Of a stretch of DNA of 64,000 bases, positions 35,019 to 48,441 are shown piece after piece. Source of the stretch: Sequoia sempervirens (lineage: Eukaryota; Streptophyta; Pinopsida; Cupressales; Cupressaceae); contig VDFB02275546.1 of NCBI GenBank assembly GCA_007258455.2, positions 62,001-126,000 on the forward strand. The letters are read 5' to 3'. The translations under genes were made by a program, and so were the position numbers. Below the pieces are notes generated by a model. It was not told the DNA's origin, ran no database searches, and saw only the letters and a program-made list of their open reading frames with translations. The number at the start of each line of letters is the position of its first letter. Positions within the stretch are counted from its first letter, which is position 1.

Positions 35019-36485
35019 TAGGGATTAACTTCCTCTTGGAAGTTGATGAGGGGGGAGGGGAGTTCCCACCCAAGAGTTAGTTTATAAGGTAATAAAGTCA
35101 AAGTCATTCCTTAGTGTGTAACACAACATGGCCAACTAGTATGACATAACTATATAGGTATCCACCAAAAACATTTCTTACAAATAAAGTAACATCAGAT
35201 TTGGTCAAGTTTTTTCATATACACCACACTTAGAACAAGGTCCTCAAGATCCAACAAACTTACAATTACTTATGTCTAATATAGCTTTAATTACACAATC
35301 ATTATGTTGCTATTGAAAAATCTCCAATTAATCAACACTGGTTGACACCAAAAGTGCCTCAAATAATCTTTATCCTTAGCAAGAAGTCATATGTCATATC
35401 ATGTCAACAACATATCATTCCCATGATGTTTAAGAAGTCATTTAATCTCATCTTTAACTGTTGTTCTCTTACTCTTGTTTCTCATTTGTACAACCAAAAT
35501 GGCATAGCCAAGACATAAATGACCACAAAAAAACTTACTCAACTCACAACACAAGGATCACACAAAGGTATGAGGGTTCCTAGTGTCCAAAATTCCCCTC
35601 TGAGAATATGTAGATCACATAAATAGTTGTCATGTTAGGTCCTCCCTGAGGAACCTCTGCATACAAATATTTGATAGATCAAGGGGAAATAGATAGTAAC
35701 TGTCCCATACTGGTCTCATTTACCCTTCACAATGAATCCCCAGACCATCTACTCCCCCCATTCATCCTATCAATGACTCCACATGAGTATAACAGTCTAA
35801 CATATTTCACATTACTACACATATGCCAGCAATAACATAACATTGATAAAGCCTCAAAACAAGAAATTTCAAATTTCAAATAAAGTATCAACTCAAAATT
35901 TACAAGAAATGATAAGATTCTCAATGGTGGCCACCAATCAACAATTCAAAATTTGAAAGAAATTTCTCAACAACCTTTCCTTGAGGAAAAGAGGATAATT
36001 TTCACAATGCATTTAATCAATAAATTAAAGAAATTCAAACTATTGGCTTCGTCAATCAAATAAAATCATATCAACAATCATACATATGAATCCAAAATCA
36101 CATAAATTTTCAAATTATGATCACTTCATGACTTCAATCAAGTCACCTAAGGGGGAGGAGGGGAATAAGGTGATCTCAAACCACATAGAGCTCATCAATA
36201 ATCCATAATATAATAGCAACGTGTCTCACACAACCAACGATAATCATATAATTATCAACATGTCTCATGTCCCACACAACCTGGGACAATCATATAGCAA
36301 TTGAGTCATCAATGGTAAATCTATTGCAGAACAAGGGCACACTTAGATCCATCCTCATCCCTTTTGGTTTACAATGATAGATGCTAGTAAGAGAGATAGG
36401 GGAATGTTGAATAGGTAATGGTTGAATCACTAGCAGATCCATAAAGAGGGGGAGATGGGGAAAGGCATTCTCCAAATGACAATGA
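35019..36485. other. Presumed decayed retroelement interior, no gene seen
   Basis: Purine/pyrimidine blocks (GATGAGGGGGGAGGGGAG, CTAAGGGGGAGGAGGGGAA) and AT-rich sequence; no gag or pol motif on either strand. Confidence 0.3.
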
Positions 36486-36597
36486 GGGCCAAATAATAGC
36501 TCTCCTCACCCTCAAATAGATAAGGGCCACATAGTAGCTCTCCTTACCCTAGGAAGTGTGGGTCACACTATAGCTCTCCTCACTCAAATAGGCTAGG
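36486..36597. repeat. Three degenerate 36-38 bp tandem units
   Basis: GGGCCAAATAATAGCTCTCC, GGGCCACATAGTAGCTCTCC and GGGTCACACTATAGCTCTCC begin at 36486, 36524 and 36560. A short local tandem repeat without coding. Confidence 0.6.
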
Positions 36598-39129
36598 TCA
36601 TAATGAAGGTTTTCTCTTGCCCACTCAACTACTAGTTACAGTACTTGACCCTTCTCTCTTAGGAGTGGTTGACACTAGGGAATACACCACATATCCAACC
36701 ATAATCACAATAGACAAACATCTCTATATTAAATTCACATCTCACATAGTTTTCATAAGTACATGTAGGTATATATATAATATGATTTATAAAATACTAT
36801 TTTTATTACCAAAGCCATACATTATGGATGTCACAGGTGGAATGGGTAACTAGATCATTGTAGGCATGTTAATGCTTAGTGGAATTGAGTTAAGTCCCTT
36901 ATTCTTCACATGGAGGCTTTGGGCCAATTAAAATGGCATTATTCTTGGTATGAAAGGAGTTTTTAAATTATTTCATTAATGGAACGATGGAGGAGATAGT
37001 GGAGTCACATGGATAAAAGGAGAGGGGGAGATTAATATTAAAAACACACAACAATCGTATGAAGGAGGAGGCATATGTATTGCAAGGAAATTTTTGATTA
37101 TTTTGAAACAAATTTGATCTTGCTATTAGGAGGGTCACAAATGTTGGGGAAGCACATGAGAATAGGTAAAGGTTTCTTGTTGACTTTGGATAGAGATTTG
37201 AAGTTAGCAAAGGATCAAAAACAAATTCTAGGCATGATATCATTGCCTATTTTTCTCTGTTTATTTTCCATTAATAGAATGTGTTGTATAAAAAATGAAT
37301 TATTATACATATAAATATATGTTTGTGCATGAGAAAATCACATAGCTAAGTATATTTACCTATGAATTAAATCACTAAAATTCCTTAGTTCTTCTATGCA
37401 AGAGAAGAAAAGAAATGTTTGTATACCAGAGTTATTATTGCCAGCTAGGTTGAAATGAATAGAAGTATTACTATTTGTTCATGAATATCTAAATGACATA
37501 TATGTGTGTGTGTGTGAGTGTATGTATGTATGCATATATATGTATGTATTTATGTATGTATAGATATATACATAGATAAATAAGTGTGTGTAATTTGGTT
37601 TGGATACATTTGTAAATATGTATGAAAAGCATGAAGCTTAAATTGGTTATTATGGTAGTAAGTAGCCAAATTATTACTCAAGGATTTATAATGACATACA
37701 TTTTATATATGTGTGTGTTTGTGTTTATTCTTGAAAAATTAAATAGATAGCATTGCAAGCCTTCATTGATATTATAAGATACTTTTCTTGAATTAATTTG
37801 AATTAGTAAACATAGAAAAACTAAAAACATTTATAATAAAGTTATTTTCTTGAAGATAATAAAACTCATATTTATCCATATTACGAGTTGTCAAGACCCT
37901 TTAGTGATAGTTACAAAATCATGAGTTGATAGTAGGAGGGTGACATTAACAAAATTTACTTTTACCTATAGAAGATTTTAAATGTTTTGTACTATGACAT
38001 ATAGGAGAGTATTACACTCTCGAGTTAATTGAAAGGACATACCGAACACGTGGTAGTAGCCAAGATCCATAAATTGCAAGTACACAAAATGGATGTCCAT
38101 TGTTAGAAGTATATATTTTAATGACTTTATCATCTACTGATAATAGATAAGAATACATGTTTAGCCTTAAATATTTATGATAAATTATATGATTAGTCAA
38201 AATGAGTCAACTATGCATTAAACTGTAGGTTGAATTTTGTTTCCAAGTCAAGTTAGAGATGTGTGAACACATAAATGAATTTCCTATGAAAGTTTCTATT
38301 ATATTGAAACTTTATCCAAAGTGATGCAAAAGTCTCTACTTGCATTTAATTGGTTCATAGTGGCATTCCATATTTCATAATCTAGTCAAATTGGGCATAC
38401 TTAGTTAGAGGATTGTCTAAATTTGTATGCTTGATTTTGTTATATAGGACACAACACTAGAACTCAGATGACATGAACTTTGTTGGTTTCCTTTTTCTAT
38501 ACTCTTTGTGAAGGGTAGGGCCACTTCCAAATGGAAGGTGTGTGGGGGAATTCCTATCTATGGTTGGAGGTAAAGCACTTGGGTGATTCTCTCCCTCTTG
38601 CAAACTACTTCACTAAGACTTGTGAGACAGATGTATGATTCGAGATATGGAAGATTTATAACACTTACTAGTGTATTTATAAACATGTTGATTTAAATAC
38701 AATTCATATATGTAGTGTATAAATAAAATATTATCATAAATTCTTTATTGTAATTATTGAATTTCAAATCCAAATGATTGTAGTTTCTATTTTATTATTA
38801 TTCATGTATAATGAATGAAGTATGAAAGACAAAAATATTACATGATTTTTAGCATGTTGTTATTACTTTCTTATTAATGCATTAAGTAATTCTAGTTATG
38901 AAGGTTGAGTACATTGCATATGGTATCTAAGCTATCAAGTTCAACACATGGACCTAAGAGCTCACTACAAGAGATTTTCTCAAATATAACAGATAAAGCT
39001 AATATTTGAAAATGTTCTTGTGCTAGAATGGAAAGAAAAAGAAGGAAAATTTCTTGGAAATATATACCTAAGAACTTACCTAACATAGTGATCAAGAAAG
39101 AACCATCTCTGGAGGTAAAAATCCATGAG
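36598..39129. other. AT-rich region, no gene seen
   Basis: Simple repeats at about 37500-37575 (GTGTGTGTGTGTGAGTGTATG then TATGTATGTAT). Small frames at 36617-36853 and 37075-37314 have no recognisable domain. Nothing else supported. Confidence 0.4.
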
Positions 39130-39944
39130 GATATCAACTATTGAAGAAGTGTATGTCTTGTCGATTATAAAACCATTGTCGATGCTCTTAAGCATATTTA
39201 TTTAGAAAAGAAGCAATAAGTAAAGGTGGAAAAAAAGCCTATAGTTTCCACTTCCTCTATTAAACCAAGTAAACCATCTACCCATCATGATATTCCTTTT
39301 GGATGCAATCACAATGCACCTAGAGTAGGAAAGGAGGTGATGGAAGAGTACATGTGAGTACACCCACCCTCCAAATTTTTCTTGGTAGATTATAACAAGG
39401 AAGAGGAACCCAAAGAAATACCTTTATCTAATAGTGACCTATAGTTGCATAAAAAAAAAAAAAATTGTGCTAAATAAGGATGTACTATTGTCCATTGAAT
39501 AAACTATAATAAAAGAATTCTATTTCTGCAAAATTTGTGTATTGAAATAGAAATTATTTTAGCTTAGTGCAATGTTAAAATTTAAAATATCTAATTAAAC
39601 ACTTAAAATAAACTCTAGGTGTGATAAAATAATTCAACATGGTGTGAACTCAAGTAAACCCTGGAGGAAGCTAGGAGGTGTCAAACCCTTTTGAAAATCT
39701 AGTGTCCAAATTGGATCAAATTCAACCCATTTAAAAAAAAACCAATTTAAGGCAAGTGGTACACTAGAATAGGAAGTGAGGGGTCAAAGTAAACCTGAAG
39801 GTGGAAATGAGGCAACCCAAGAAGGGGGAGATGAAAATAGGTATGATCACAACACACAAATGAGTGAGGGGAAAATAATATTGAAACTAGAATGCATAAT
39901 GAAAGCAAGAATCAACTTTCTCTTGAACTATCAAGGGATGTGAA

Positions 39945-40800
39945 GAAGGTAACACCACCCAAGTTCAATTGAACAAAAAGTGGTGCATTGTGGAAGCTTG
40001 GTTGATAGAAATGGATAAGTACTTTGAGATCAAAAACTATTCTGAGATAACTAAGGAAGTATGGGGTGCCTATCAGTTGGTGAGTGAAGCATCCACATGG
40101 TAGATGAATAAGAAAATGGAATTAGGGTTAAGCTCCTTGAGTTTAACATGGGATAAATTTGTGGTCATTCTTAGACAAAGGTGGTTACCTCAACTCTTCT
40201 TTGACCAAAATCTTATAGACTTTTAGAATTTGCATCAAGGAGACATGTTTGTGGTAGAATACTAGGAGAAGGTTACTCATATTTTAAAGTATGTGCCCTA
40301 GTACCAGAAGAATGAAAGGTTCATAATTAGGAAATTCATAATGGGATTGAATGCCAAAATAGGTGGAAAAGTAGATGTGCATGGTCCAACTAGTATGGAT
40401 CAAGTGTTCGAGAAGGCTATAAAGCAAGAGAAAAAACTGAAGTCAATCTCCACTTATCAAAAAAAGAATCATAAAAAATATAATTGATCACAATCTTCTC
40501 AACCATTTAAGAAGAGAACTAACAAAAAGGGAGTGAAGAGAAAAAATAAAGGATTCAAAATTAACCAAAATGAGTCTAGGAATGAAAGAAAAATAACAAA
40601 AATTTCAAAAGGAATGGTGATAGTTTTGGTAAAAATTTTGAAAAGCGAGGACCTCCTAGAGGATGTTTGTCTTGTGGAGGAGTTCACTATGCAAACTAGT
40701 GCCCAGACAAGAACCAAGGAGTTCAATAGGGAGGAAATCTTTTACCAAGCCAAAAATCAAACTTCCAACAAAGGATGCATGCAGCCTTGGACAACCATCA
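39945..40800 (+). pseudogene. Gypsy gag remnant
   Basis: Reads IEMDKYFEIKNYSEITKEVW, AYQLVSEASTW, LTWDKFVVILRQRWLPQLFF, HQGDMFVVEY, FIIRKFIMGLNAKIGGKVDV and MDQVFEKAIKQEKKL: the gag core pattern of a substituted W..F...F...F block, 'G.M.V..Y...F..L' and 'F..GL'. A zinc knuckle can be traced in another frame as CLSCGGVHYAN.CP (about 40660-40705), with a stop before the last Cys. Not functional. Confidence 0.7.
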
Positions 40801-41489
40801 AGAAGAGTACAAAATTACTCCCATAGAGATACCAAGTATTTTATTTCGAGTTCCCATTTCAATTTTAATTAATACTATTGCAACACAAAGTTTTATTGCA
40901 CCAAGGGTAATAAGTAAATTTCTTAGAAGAGTTATATTTATGGCTAAACCCTAGTTAGTTAAGTATGTTAAATAGACAAAATTTTAGGTAGAGCGATGTT
41001 TATTTGAAGCCAGAGTTGATCTCCCAAGTTTCTCAATTGAAGTAAATGTATATGTAGTACCTCTAGGTTCCCATGATGTTATCATAGATCTATAAATTAT
41101 ATATGGATGCATAGGGCCAAAGTGGATTATTTTGCAAAAATAGTATAGTGTCTAGATGACTTAGGAAACAAGGTCTTCCTTCAAGGCACTCTAAGAGGAT
41201 TCAAGGTTAGACAAATCTCTACCATGCAACTAAAAAGGGCTAAGCAAAAAGGGTGTCATCTCTTTACAGTCAAAATGGATAAACTAGAAGAACATAAAGA
41301 GCTTACCTTTCTATATGATCAAATTTATTGTGAATCTCAGAAGCTCCAAGTGATTGAAAAATATCTTATTGAACGAAGAGAAACCATTGTGGATAACTAT
41401 CCCTTTGAGATTTTTGAGATGTCTTTCCAGATGAACTCCCTAGGTTACCCTCGAAAAGAGATTTCAATTTCTCCATCAACATAATTACT

Positions 41490-42089
41490 GGTTCTAAACC
41501 AATATCGAAAGCACCATACCATATAACCACTACAGAGTTGATGGAACTAAAGGCTCAATTGCAAGAACTGTTAGTGAAAGGGTTAATATGACTTAGAGTT
41601 TCACCCTGGGGAGAACTCATATTTTTTGTTAAAAAGGATAGTACATTATTTCTATGCATAGACTATCATATGCTTAACAATGAAATTATAAAGAATAAGT
41701 ATCATTTATCGTGTATTGATGACCTTTTCGATCAAATGTGTGGCATGATAGTGTTCTCAAAGATTGATCTATGGTCTAGTTATCATTAATTAAGACTGAA
41801 AGATGAAGATATTCATAAAACAACTTTCAAAATAATGTGTGGATACTATGAATTCATAGTCTTACCTTTTGGGCTTACAAATGCCCCAACAAAATTCATG
41901 AACTTGATGAATAGTCTCTTCAGAAATTTCTTGGATAGATTTTTTCTGGTGTTTGTAGATGATATTCTCATATACCCTAAGAATGAGGAAGAGAAATACC
42001 AACATCTTCATTTTGTTCTGCAATGTCTGAGGGAACACAAAATTTATGGGAAGATTTCTAAATGTACTTTCTTTAAAAAAAAATTATAG
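41490..42089 (+). pseudogene. Gypsy reverse transcriptase remnant
   Basis: Reads [95 protein letters not shown] and the catalytic FVDDILIYPKNEEE (FVDD at 41952-41963, both Asp kept), then CLREHKIYGKISKCTFF. An 84-codon part (41835-42089) is open; earlier parts hold stops and a frame change near 41484. Truncated before the connection domain. Confidence 0.85.
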
Positions 42090-42457
42090 TAGATCAAGAG
42101 GCATGACTTACTTAGAGTTACCATCATGTGGTTTATGGAAATGGTCGTGTGGTGCATAAAACCATAAAGTAACAAGCACCTGGCTCATCATCCAAGGGGC
42201 CTAAAGGTTGAAGGAGGTGGCATGGAAAGCTCTTGGCTTAGGTGGAGGAAGATTCAACCATCGTCCACAAAGTTTTTCTCTTCATGTTTGTAAGTGGTCT
42301 CTTCTGCCCTCTTTTTTCTTCATTTTGTGATTGTGCTTCTAAATATTGGTTTGTTTGGCACTTGGTTTTCTTTTTCCTTGCAATAATAAGAAGTGTCTAG
42401 TGTCCTTAGCTCCTAGTTGGAATTCTATAAATCATACATTTTAATTTATGGCCATTA
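42090..42457 (+). other. Spacer before unrecognised ORF
   Basis: T-rich and G-rich stretches (TTTTTTCTTCATTTTGTG and similar) with no gene. It could be the 5' UTR of the element to which the frame at 42458 belongs. Confidence 0.25.
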
Positions 42458-42811
42458 ATGGATGGTGACCCCCTGCTCATCCCTAATGGTGTTACTAATA
42501 ATTTCTTGGACTCCAAGTCTTTTCTCGATGTGGTGGTGGAATATTATGTCATTGTGCCTCTTTTTGTGACATTCATCTCAAGCCCATTCTATGAGGATGG
42601 AGACATTTTCCACAAAGGAAGGGGACAAGGTATTCAACCTCTCGATAACCCTAAAGTTTTATCTATTTCCCCTAATCCTAAAATTGTGGATGCTTTGAAT
42701 AAGGAAAAATGTAGGTTAAAAAACATTGCAATATTTTTGGTGGATGTGGATTGTAATAAACTCACATCTAGAAAAATTATTAGAGCACATCGATTGACTT
42801 TCAACCTCTAA
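42458..42811 (+). CDS. Unrecognised 117-codon ORF, possibly LINE ORF1 N terminus
   Basis: MDGDPLLIPNGVTNNFLDSK to IIRAHRLTFNL. Notable parts: KSFLDVVVEYYVIVPLFVTF, GQGIQPLDNPKVLSISPNPK, DALNKEKCRLKNIAIFLVDV. The layout (a 'KSF..VV' start then a Pro/Ser stretch) resembles the region before the DUF4283 domain of LINE ORF1 proteins, but I cannot confirm it and no DUF4283 follows. Codon pattern and length allow a real but truncated coding piece. Function not assigned. Confidence 0.3.
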   Translation: MDGDPLLIPNGVTNNFLDSKSFLDVVVEYYVIVPLFVTFISSPFYEDGDIFHKGRGQGIQPLDNPKVLSISPNPKIVDALNKEKCRLKNIAIFLVDVDCNKLTSRKIIRAHRLTFNL

Positions 42812-43123
42812 TGTGATTCAATCACACTTTGATCTGATCCTTTTGAGTCTTAGGAATGAATTGGAAATGATTTTGAGTGATTTCCCTAATTAGACTATAT
42901 GATCTAATATATAAAATGCACAATCCTGAAGATAAACAAACAAAAACAGTGATCTTCAAGTGGATCTAGGGGATGTATGTTGATGTGTACCTATCACCAC
43001 AACTTGGATTTAGCATGTGCATAGGGACTTAGTAGCCTATGGGTGAATGGCTCTTTGATAGGGGGTCCTAATTTATTTTTTTGCAATCCTTTGGTGTTGA
43101 ATATGAGCTCTTGATTCCCAGTT
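42812..43123. other. No gene seen
   Basis: AT-rich flank between the frame above and the copia element; nothing recognised. Confidence 0.35.
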
Positions 43124-43128
43124 GTAAA
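43124..43128. repeat. Copia target duplication GTAAA, left copy
   Basis: GTAAA before the LTR start TGTTGG; same five bases at 50598-50602. Confidence 0.8.
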
Positions 43129-44002
43129 TGTTGGAAATCAAAGGTATAACTTGTAACAATATGAAATTATAAAAGTGGTTGTAAATCTAAGATTATATAT
43201 TCAAGATTACCATAAAAAATATTATGTGATTGATAATTGCAACAATGAAAGAGAAATATGCAATACCACAAGTCATCAAACACAAGTGACACAAGATATA
43301 CATGGAGAAACCCTTGCAAGAGAGAACTCTACTCCCAAAGAGATCTAATGATGTATTAATCTTCAAAGAAGTACATCAATACACCAATCCTCTATGTAAT
43401 CCAACAACACTTCATTTCTCTTACAACCTACAAACACACTCTTAAAAACCACCATCTCAAGGATCCAATATATAGAAGTTTGTGGGAGAGAATACCACAA
43501 ATGATATTCCAAAACAACAAGAAAAACCACCTAGAAAAACCCACACCCCCCCTTAGTGGACAACCCATAAACATGGAATAAAATTTTAAATAATTACATG
43601 GCCTTCACATGGGTGCCTAACACACAACCAATCAAAATTGGTCAAACTTGAGTTCTCCATAACTCTTTGATAGCTCCTACAGCTTCATGCAAGAGCATGC
43701 ACCAACATGCAAGCCTGGGCACCCAATCGTGCAAGAGCATGCAAAACATGCCAATAACATGCAAGGAAATGCACACCAAAGTTGTCCCCACTCATAAATT
43801 TGGATTCCCAAGAGGAATATTCTTTCGAGATACTCTATAACCACCACCATAATGGATCCACCTCTTTGAATGCAATTACAATTTGTCATAGGAAAATAAG
43901 TAATAAATATTTTATCCATCATTTCCCCTAGAGCACTTTCTAAAGAACATGGAGACACATAAATCAACTTAGGATAGCAATTATATGTCACCTATCCTAA
44001 AA
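43129..44002 (-). repeat. Copia 3' LTR (874 bp)
   Basis: TGTTGGAAATCAAAGG to CACCTATCCTAAAA, matching 48123-50597 outside its insertions. The internal edge is marked by the PPT. Confidence 0.85.
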
Positions 44003-44020
44003 TTCTCCCACTTTTCATTA
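44003..44020 (-). promoter_or_regulatory. Copia polypurine tract
   Basis: Minus strand AATGAAAAGTGGGAGAA directly before the 3' LTR. Confidence 0.7.
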
Positions 44021-44062
44021 TACATTTCAATTACATCCATGAGATACAAATAAAACATATAA

Positions 44063-47000
44063 TCAAGCATAGTGATCAAGGCCCATGGCCTTTGTGCACC
44101 AAGAGATCTTATACATGGTCACTGGCTTTGTGAGAGAATCTACAACATTATCCAAAGTGTCAACCTTCTCAATAAAAACCTTACCATTCTATACCATTTC
44201 TCATACAAAGTGATATTAAACATCAACATTCTTAGTATGAGCATGATGCATAGGATTTTTGGCTAAATATATGGCACTTTGATTGTCACATCCAATCCTC
44301 ATTGTCCTACAATCAAAACCAATGACATTACCAAGTCTTTGTAACCAAAAAAACTCCTTGGAGGCATGTATAGCAGCCATATACGCTACTTCAGTGGTGG
44401 AAAATACAATTGTAGGTTGCCTCTTACTCATCCAACTCACTGCACCTCCAAAAAATTAAAAACATAACCACTAGTGGACCTTCGACTATCCAAGTCACTT
44501 GCCCAATCTGCATCAACAAAATCTTGTATGTCCAATGACTTATTCACATCAACAGTACTATGATAAAGTGGATAGTAATTTAAAGTACCACACAAATATC
44601 TAAACACCCTCTTAACATAAGACCAATGCTCTCTACCATGGTTAGATATAAACCTACTCAAAACTCCCACTATTTGGGCTATATTTGGTCTAGTGCAAAC
44701 CATTGCATACATCAAACTACCAATGACACTAGCATAAGGAACATTATAAATATCTTCAATATCATTATTAGAATTAGGAAACATTTCTAAGCTCAACTTA
44801 GTATCAACCAGAAATGGAATATTTACTGGTGTATAGTCATGCATATTAAACCTCTGCAAAATGGTATCAACATACTTACTTTGACTTAACCAAATATTTT
44901 TGTGAACTCAATCTCTACTAATCTCCATCCCAACAATATATTTTTCATCCCCAAAATGATTCATATCAAATTTTCTATAAAGTTGAGCCTTAATCTCCCT
45001 AATCATCACCTTGTTGTTACCCATAAACATGTCATTAACATACAAGATAATGATTAGTATCTGATCATCAATAACCTTAATGTAAACACAATGATCCTTC
45101 TCACTCCTAACAAAACCCAAATTCAATGCAAAGGCATATTCTGATACCACATCCTGGGTGATTGTTTCAAACCATATAAAGATCTCTTTAACTAGTAAAC
45201 CAAGCATTATTTTCCTTTCACAACAAAACCATCAACTTCTCACATATAAATTTCTTCCTCAACATCCCCATGCAAGAAAGCAGTTTTAACATCCATTTTC
45301 TCTATTTCAAAACCATAAGCAGTAGCAATAGATAATAGGAATCTAATAGAAGTTAACTTAGCAACAAGAGAGAAATTTTTACCAAAATCAACTCCCTATC
45401 TTTGGGAGTAGCCCTTCACCACCAATCTGGCCTTGTATTGCTCTAACTGACCATCTGCTCCAAATTTATTTTTAAATGCCCACTTGCAACCAATGGGCTT
45501 CCTTCCTTTGGGAAAACTCACAAGATCCTAGGTATCACAAATATCCAAATCCATCATCTCTTCCTACATGGCCTCCATCCAAGACTAACTTTCTTCTAAA
45601 GAAAGAGCCTACCTATAGGATCTAGGTTCATTGTCAATACTCAAAAAAGCAATTACACAACAGAAATTGGATGGGTTATACCTACCAATTGGATTATGTT
45701 ATCTTTTGGATCTTCTCAAGGTAGGAGTAAGGGGTTCTTGATGCTCTTCTTCTTCTGTATGCTTATCTTGCACATCATTTAAACTCTTTGAACCCTCTTC
45801 TTTCCCATACTCAAATGCACCTGGTTTTTCTTCCACGTGTATATTGCTTCTTCTCAATCTTTGTCTCGAAGTGCATTGTTTTTGTCTTATCTTTATCCTT
45901 TGGTTGTTCTTCACCTGAGTAAGCTCTAAACTCCTTGAAAATCACATATCTAGAGAAAACCATTTTATGGGTTAGTGGATTCCAAAGTTTATAACCTTTT
46001 ACATTCTCATCGTAACCAACAAAGATGCATTTTTATGCTTTTGGATCCAACTTAGAACACTTCTCTTGAGGCACATGAACAAAATCCTCTTAACCAAAGA
46101 CCCTTAAATGTGAAACAAAAGGCTTTCTACCTATCCACACTTCATAAGGAGTTTTATCAACAAGAGTTGAACAAGGAGATCTATTAACCAAATAACATGT
46201 AATACTTACAACTTTTTCCTAAAAGCATCTATCAAGCTTAGCACCACTCAACATGATCCTAGTTTTTTCCATCAAGGTTTGGTTCATTATTTTTGCTACC
46301 CTATTTTGTTGAGGTGTATCAGGAGTAGTCTTTTGCCGAATAGTACCTTCATGCTTACAAAACTCATCAAATTTCCTAGAACAATATTCACCCCCATTGT
46401 CAGATCTCAACACCCTTATCTTATAATCTATTTGCTTCTCAAGTCTTTAAATTCCTTAAACTTAGTGAAAACCTCAGGTTTTTCATGCATAAAATAATCC
46501 AAGTGTATCTTGACACATCATTAATGAAAGTAACATAATAATTAGAATTTCCAAAAGAGTTAACATCCATTGGTCTGAACACATCTGAATGAATGTTCTC
46601 TAATAATCTCTTAGCTTTATTAGTCCCATTAGGAAATGATGATTTGTTCTATTTACCAAAAACACAATGCTCACAAAAAACATTTTTAATAACAGAATAA
46701 TAAAAAATACCATCAACCAACTTTTTATTCAAAATGGTCTTAAGACCCTTTCACTTATGTGACCCAATCTATGATGCCACAAAATACATGCAATTTCAGT
46801 GTTAGTTAAAATGGCAGAGTTAGAAAAAGTTGAGGCATTAAGCCTAAACAAGTTCCCTATCCAAGATCCTTTAGTTATCACCAAACTCCCTCTTACCAAC
46901 CTACAACCAAACTTGTCAAATTCCGCATGCATTCCAAAATCATTCGACTTGGATATTGAAAGTAGATTTCTCACAAGTCCTAGAATATGTAAAACATGAT

Positions 47001-47997
47001 CAAGTGTTTTAACCCTTCCATCACTGAAACACAACTTTACCTTTCCCTTGCCAACAATCTTCTTTTTGTTTTTATCAAGAAGGAAAAATTCTCCCCCATC
47101 ATAAGTTGAATATGAAGTAAACCACTCCTTGTGAGGATTCATATGGTAGGAGCAACCTGAATCAATAAGCCAAGCATCATCACTAATAGTGTTAGTAGAA
47201 ATAAACAAAGCATCAAAATCACCATCTTCTTAGGAATTTTCCATGAAAGTATCCAAACTCTTTTTTTTGTTTCTACACTCCTTCACATGTGCTCTCTTAA
47301 CACAATTCCAACACTTTACTTTGCTCTTCCTGGGGGTTTTACATCATCCTTTAGACTTGTCTCTCTTCTTTTCCCCTTTAGGCCATCCTTTTTCTTTGGA
47401 CCTTCCCCACACATGCAAGACATCTTGGGAGCCTACATTCATGGACTTTCTCCTCATATCTTTCAAAAGAAGTATTGCAATGAGAATATCCATCTTCGTT
47501 TCTGTACTACCATCACTTATGAAAACAATTATTTCCTAGGATTTATGTAAAGAACAAAGAATCAAAATACATTTATCTTCCTCTTCTATCTTAACATCTA
47601 CAGATGCAAGCTGACTTATAATCATATTAAAAGAATTTAAATGTTTTGCAATAGAATTACCATCCTCCATTTAGAAAAAATATAAATGTCTTTTGAGATA
47701 TAACTTATTAGCTAGACTTTTGGTTTGGTAAATATCACCTATCCTCTTCCACAAATTTTATGTAGTAGATTCTTATAAAACATTCGAGAGGAACGAATCA
47801 AGAAGACATAACTGAATCATTCCTCATGCCTTCTCCATTTTCTTCCAATTTTCATTAGACGTAGATTTTAGTTTATTTTCACTTGAAACTGCAAACCACT
47901 GATCTCTCTCTTCAATGAGATCCTCCATCTTCAACTTCTACATATCGTAACCAGTTCCACTGAACTTATCAATATCTAAATGAGAGGTAGAATCCAT
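44063..47997 (-). pseudogene. Copia gag-pol polyprotein, broken
   Basis: Start ATG at 47997 (MDSTSHLDIDKFSGTGYD); the end reads LDNVVDSLTKPV and MGLDHYA with TGA at 44063-44065. In order: gag with ENKLKSTSNENWKKMEKA and WKRIGDIYQTKSLANKLYL; zinc knuckle CWNCVKRAHVKEC (one residue shorter than CX2CX4HX4C); protease WLIDSGCSYHM (DSG at 47155-47163); LWHHRLGHISE pre-integrase finger; integrase MLRSDNGGEYCSRKFDEFC and TPDTPQQNRVA; RT with ILYVNDMFMGNN; RNase H with SWMSKRQPTIVFSTTEVAYM and IGCDNQSAIYLAKNP. Many stops and frame changes. The RT YVDD box reads YVND (45034-45036), a loss of the first catalytic Asp by a G-to-A change. Confidence 0.88.
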
Positions 47998-48107
47998 GGT
48001 TTACAATCTTCTTCACAAATCTACAAAACCCACAATGCACAAGTTCCCACTACAACGAAAAAACCTTCAACAGTCAAAAGAAAGGCATCCCTCTCTTAAT
48101 AGAACCT

Positions 48108-48120
48108 GGCTCTAATACCA
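48108..48120 (-). promoter_or_regulatory. Copia primer binding site (Met-tRNA type, one mismatch)
   Basis: Minus strand TGGTATTAGAGCC, one change from TGGTATCAGAGCC, two bases inside the 5' LTR edge. Confidence 0.85.
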
Positions 48121-48441
48121 AATGTTGGAAATCAAAAATATAAGTTGCAGCAATATGAACTTATAAAAGTGGTGCAAATCTGAATTATATATTCAAGATT
48201 ACCATAGAAAGATTATGTGATTGACAATTACAACAATGAAAGAAAAATTTACAATACCACAATTCATCAAACACAAGTGACACAAGATATACATGGAGAA
48301 ACCCTTGTGGGTAAAAACTCCACAACCAAAGAGATCCAATTTTTTTATTAATCTTCAAGGAAGAACATCAATACAACAATCCTCTATGTAATCCGACAAC
48401 ACTTTGTCACTCTAACAACCTACAAACAAACTCTTACAAAT

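Larger units (their letters stand above)
39130..42089 (+). mobile_element. Broken Ty3/gypsy remnant: gag, protease, RT
   Basis: Plus-strand coding remnants in order: a gag N-terminal region (about 39150-39430), gag core (39945-40480), zinc-knuckle trace, protease (about 40850-41230) and RT (41490-42089). Similarity ends abruptly after KISKCTFFKKK, so RNase H, integrase and the LTRs are missing. Many stops and frame changes; much more decayed than the chromovirus at 1058-18854, to which its RT is clearly related by eye. Confidence 0.75.

Noticed and set aside
36617..37314. Small plus- and minus-strand frames near the GT/TATG repeats
   Set aside because: No recognisable content and typical lengths for random AT-rich sequence.
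43677..43991. 104-codon minus-strand frame with Cys-rich end
   Set aside because: Lies wholly inside the copia 3' LTR and is not kept in the other LTR copy; the Cys/Ala-rich end comes from repeated CATGCAA words.
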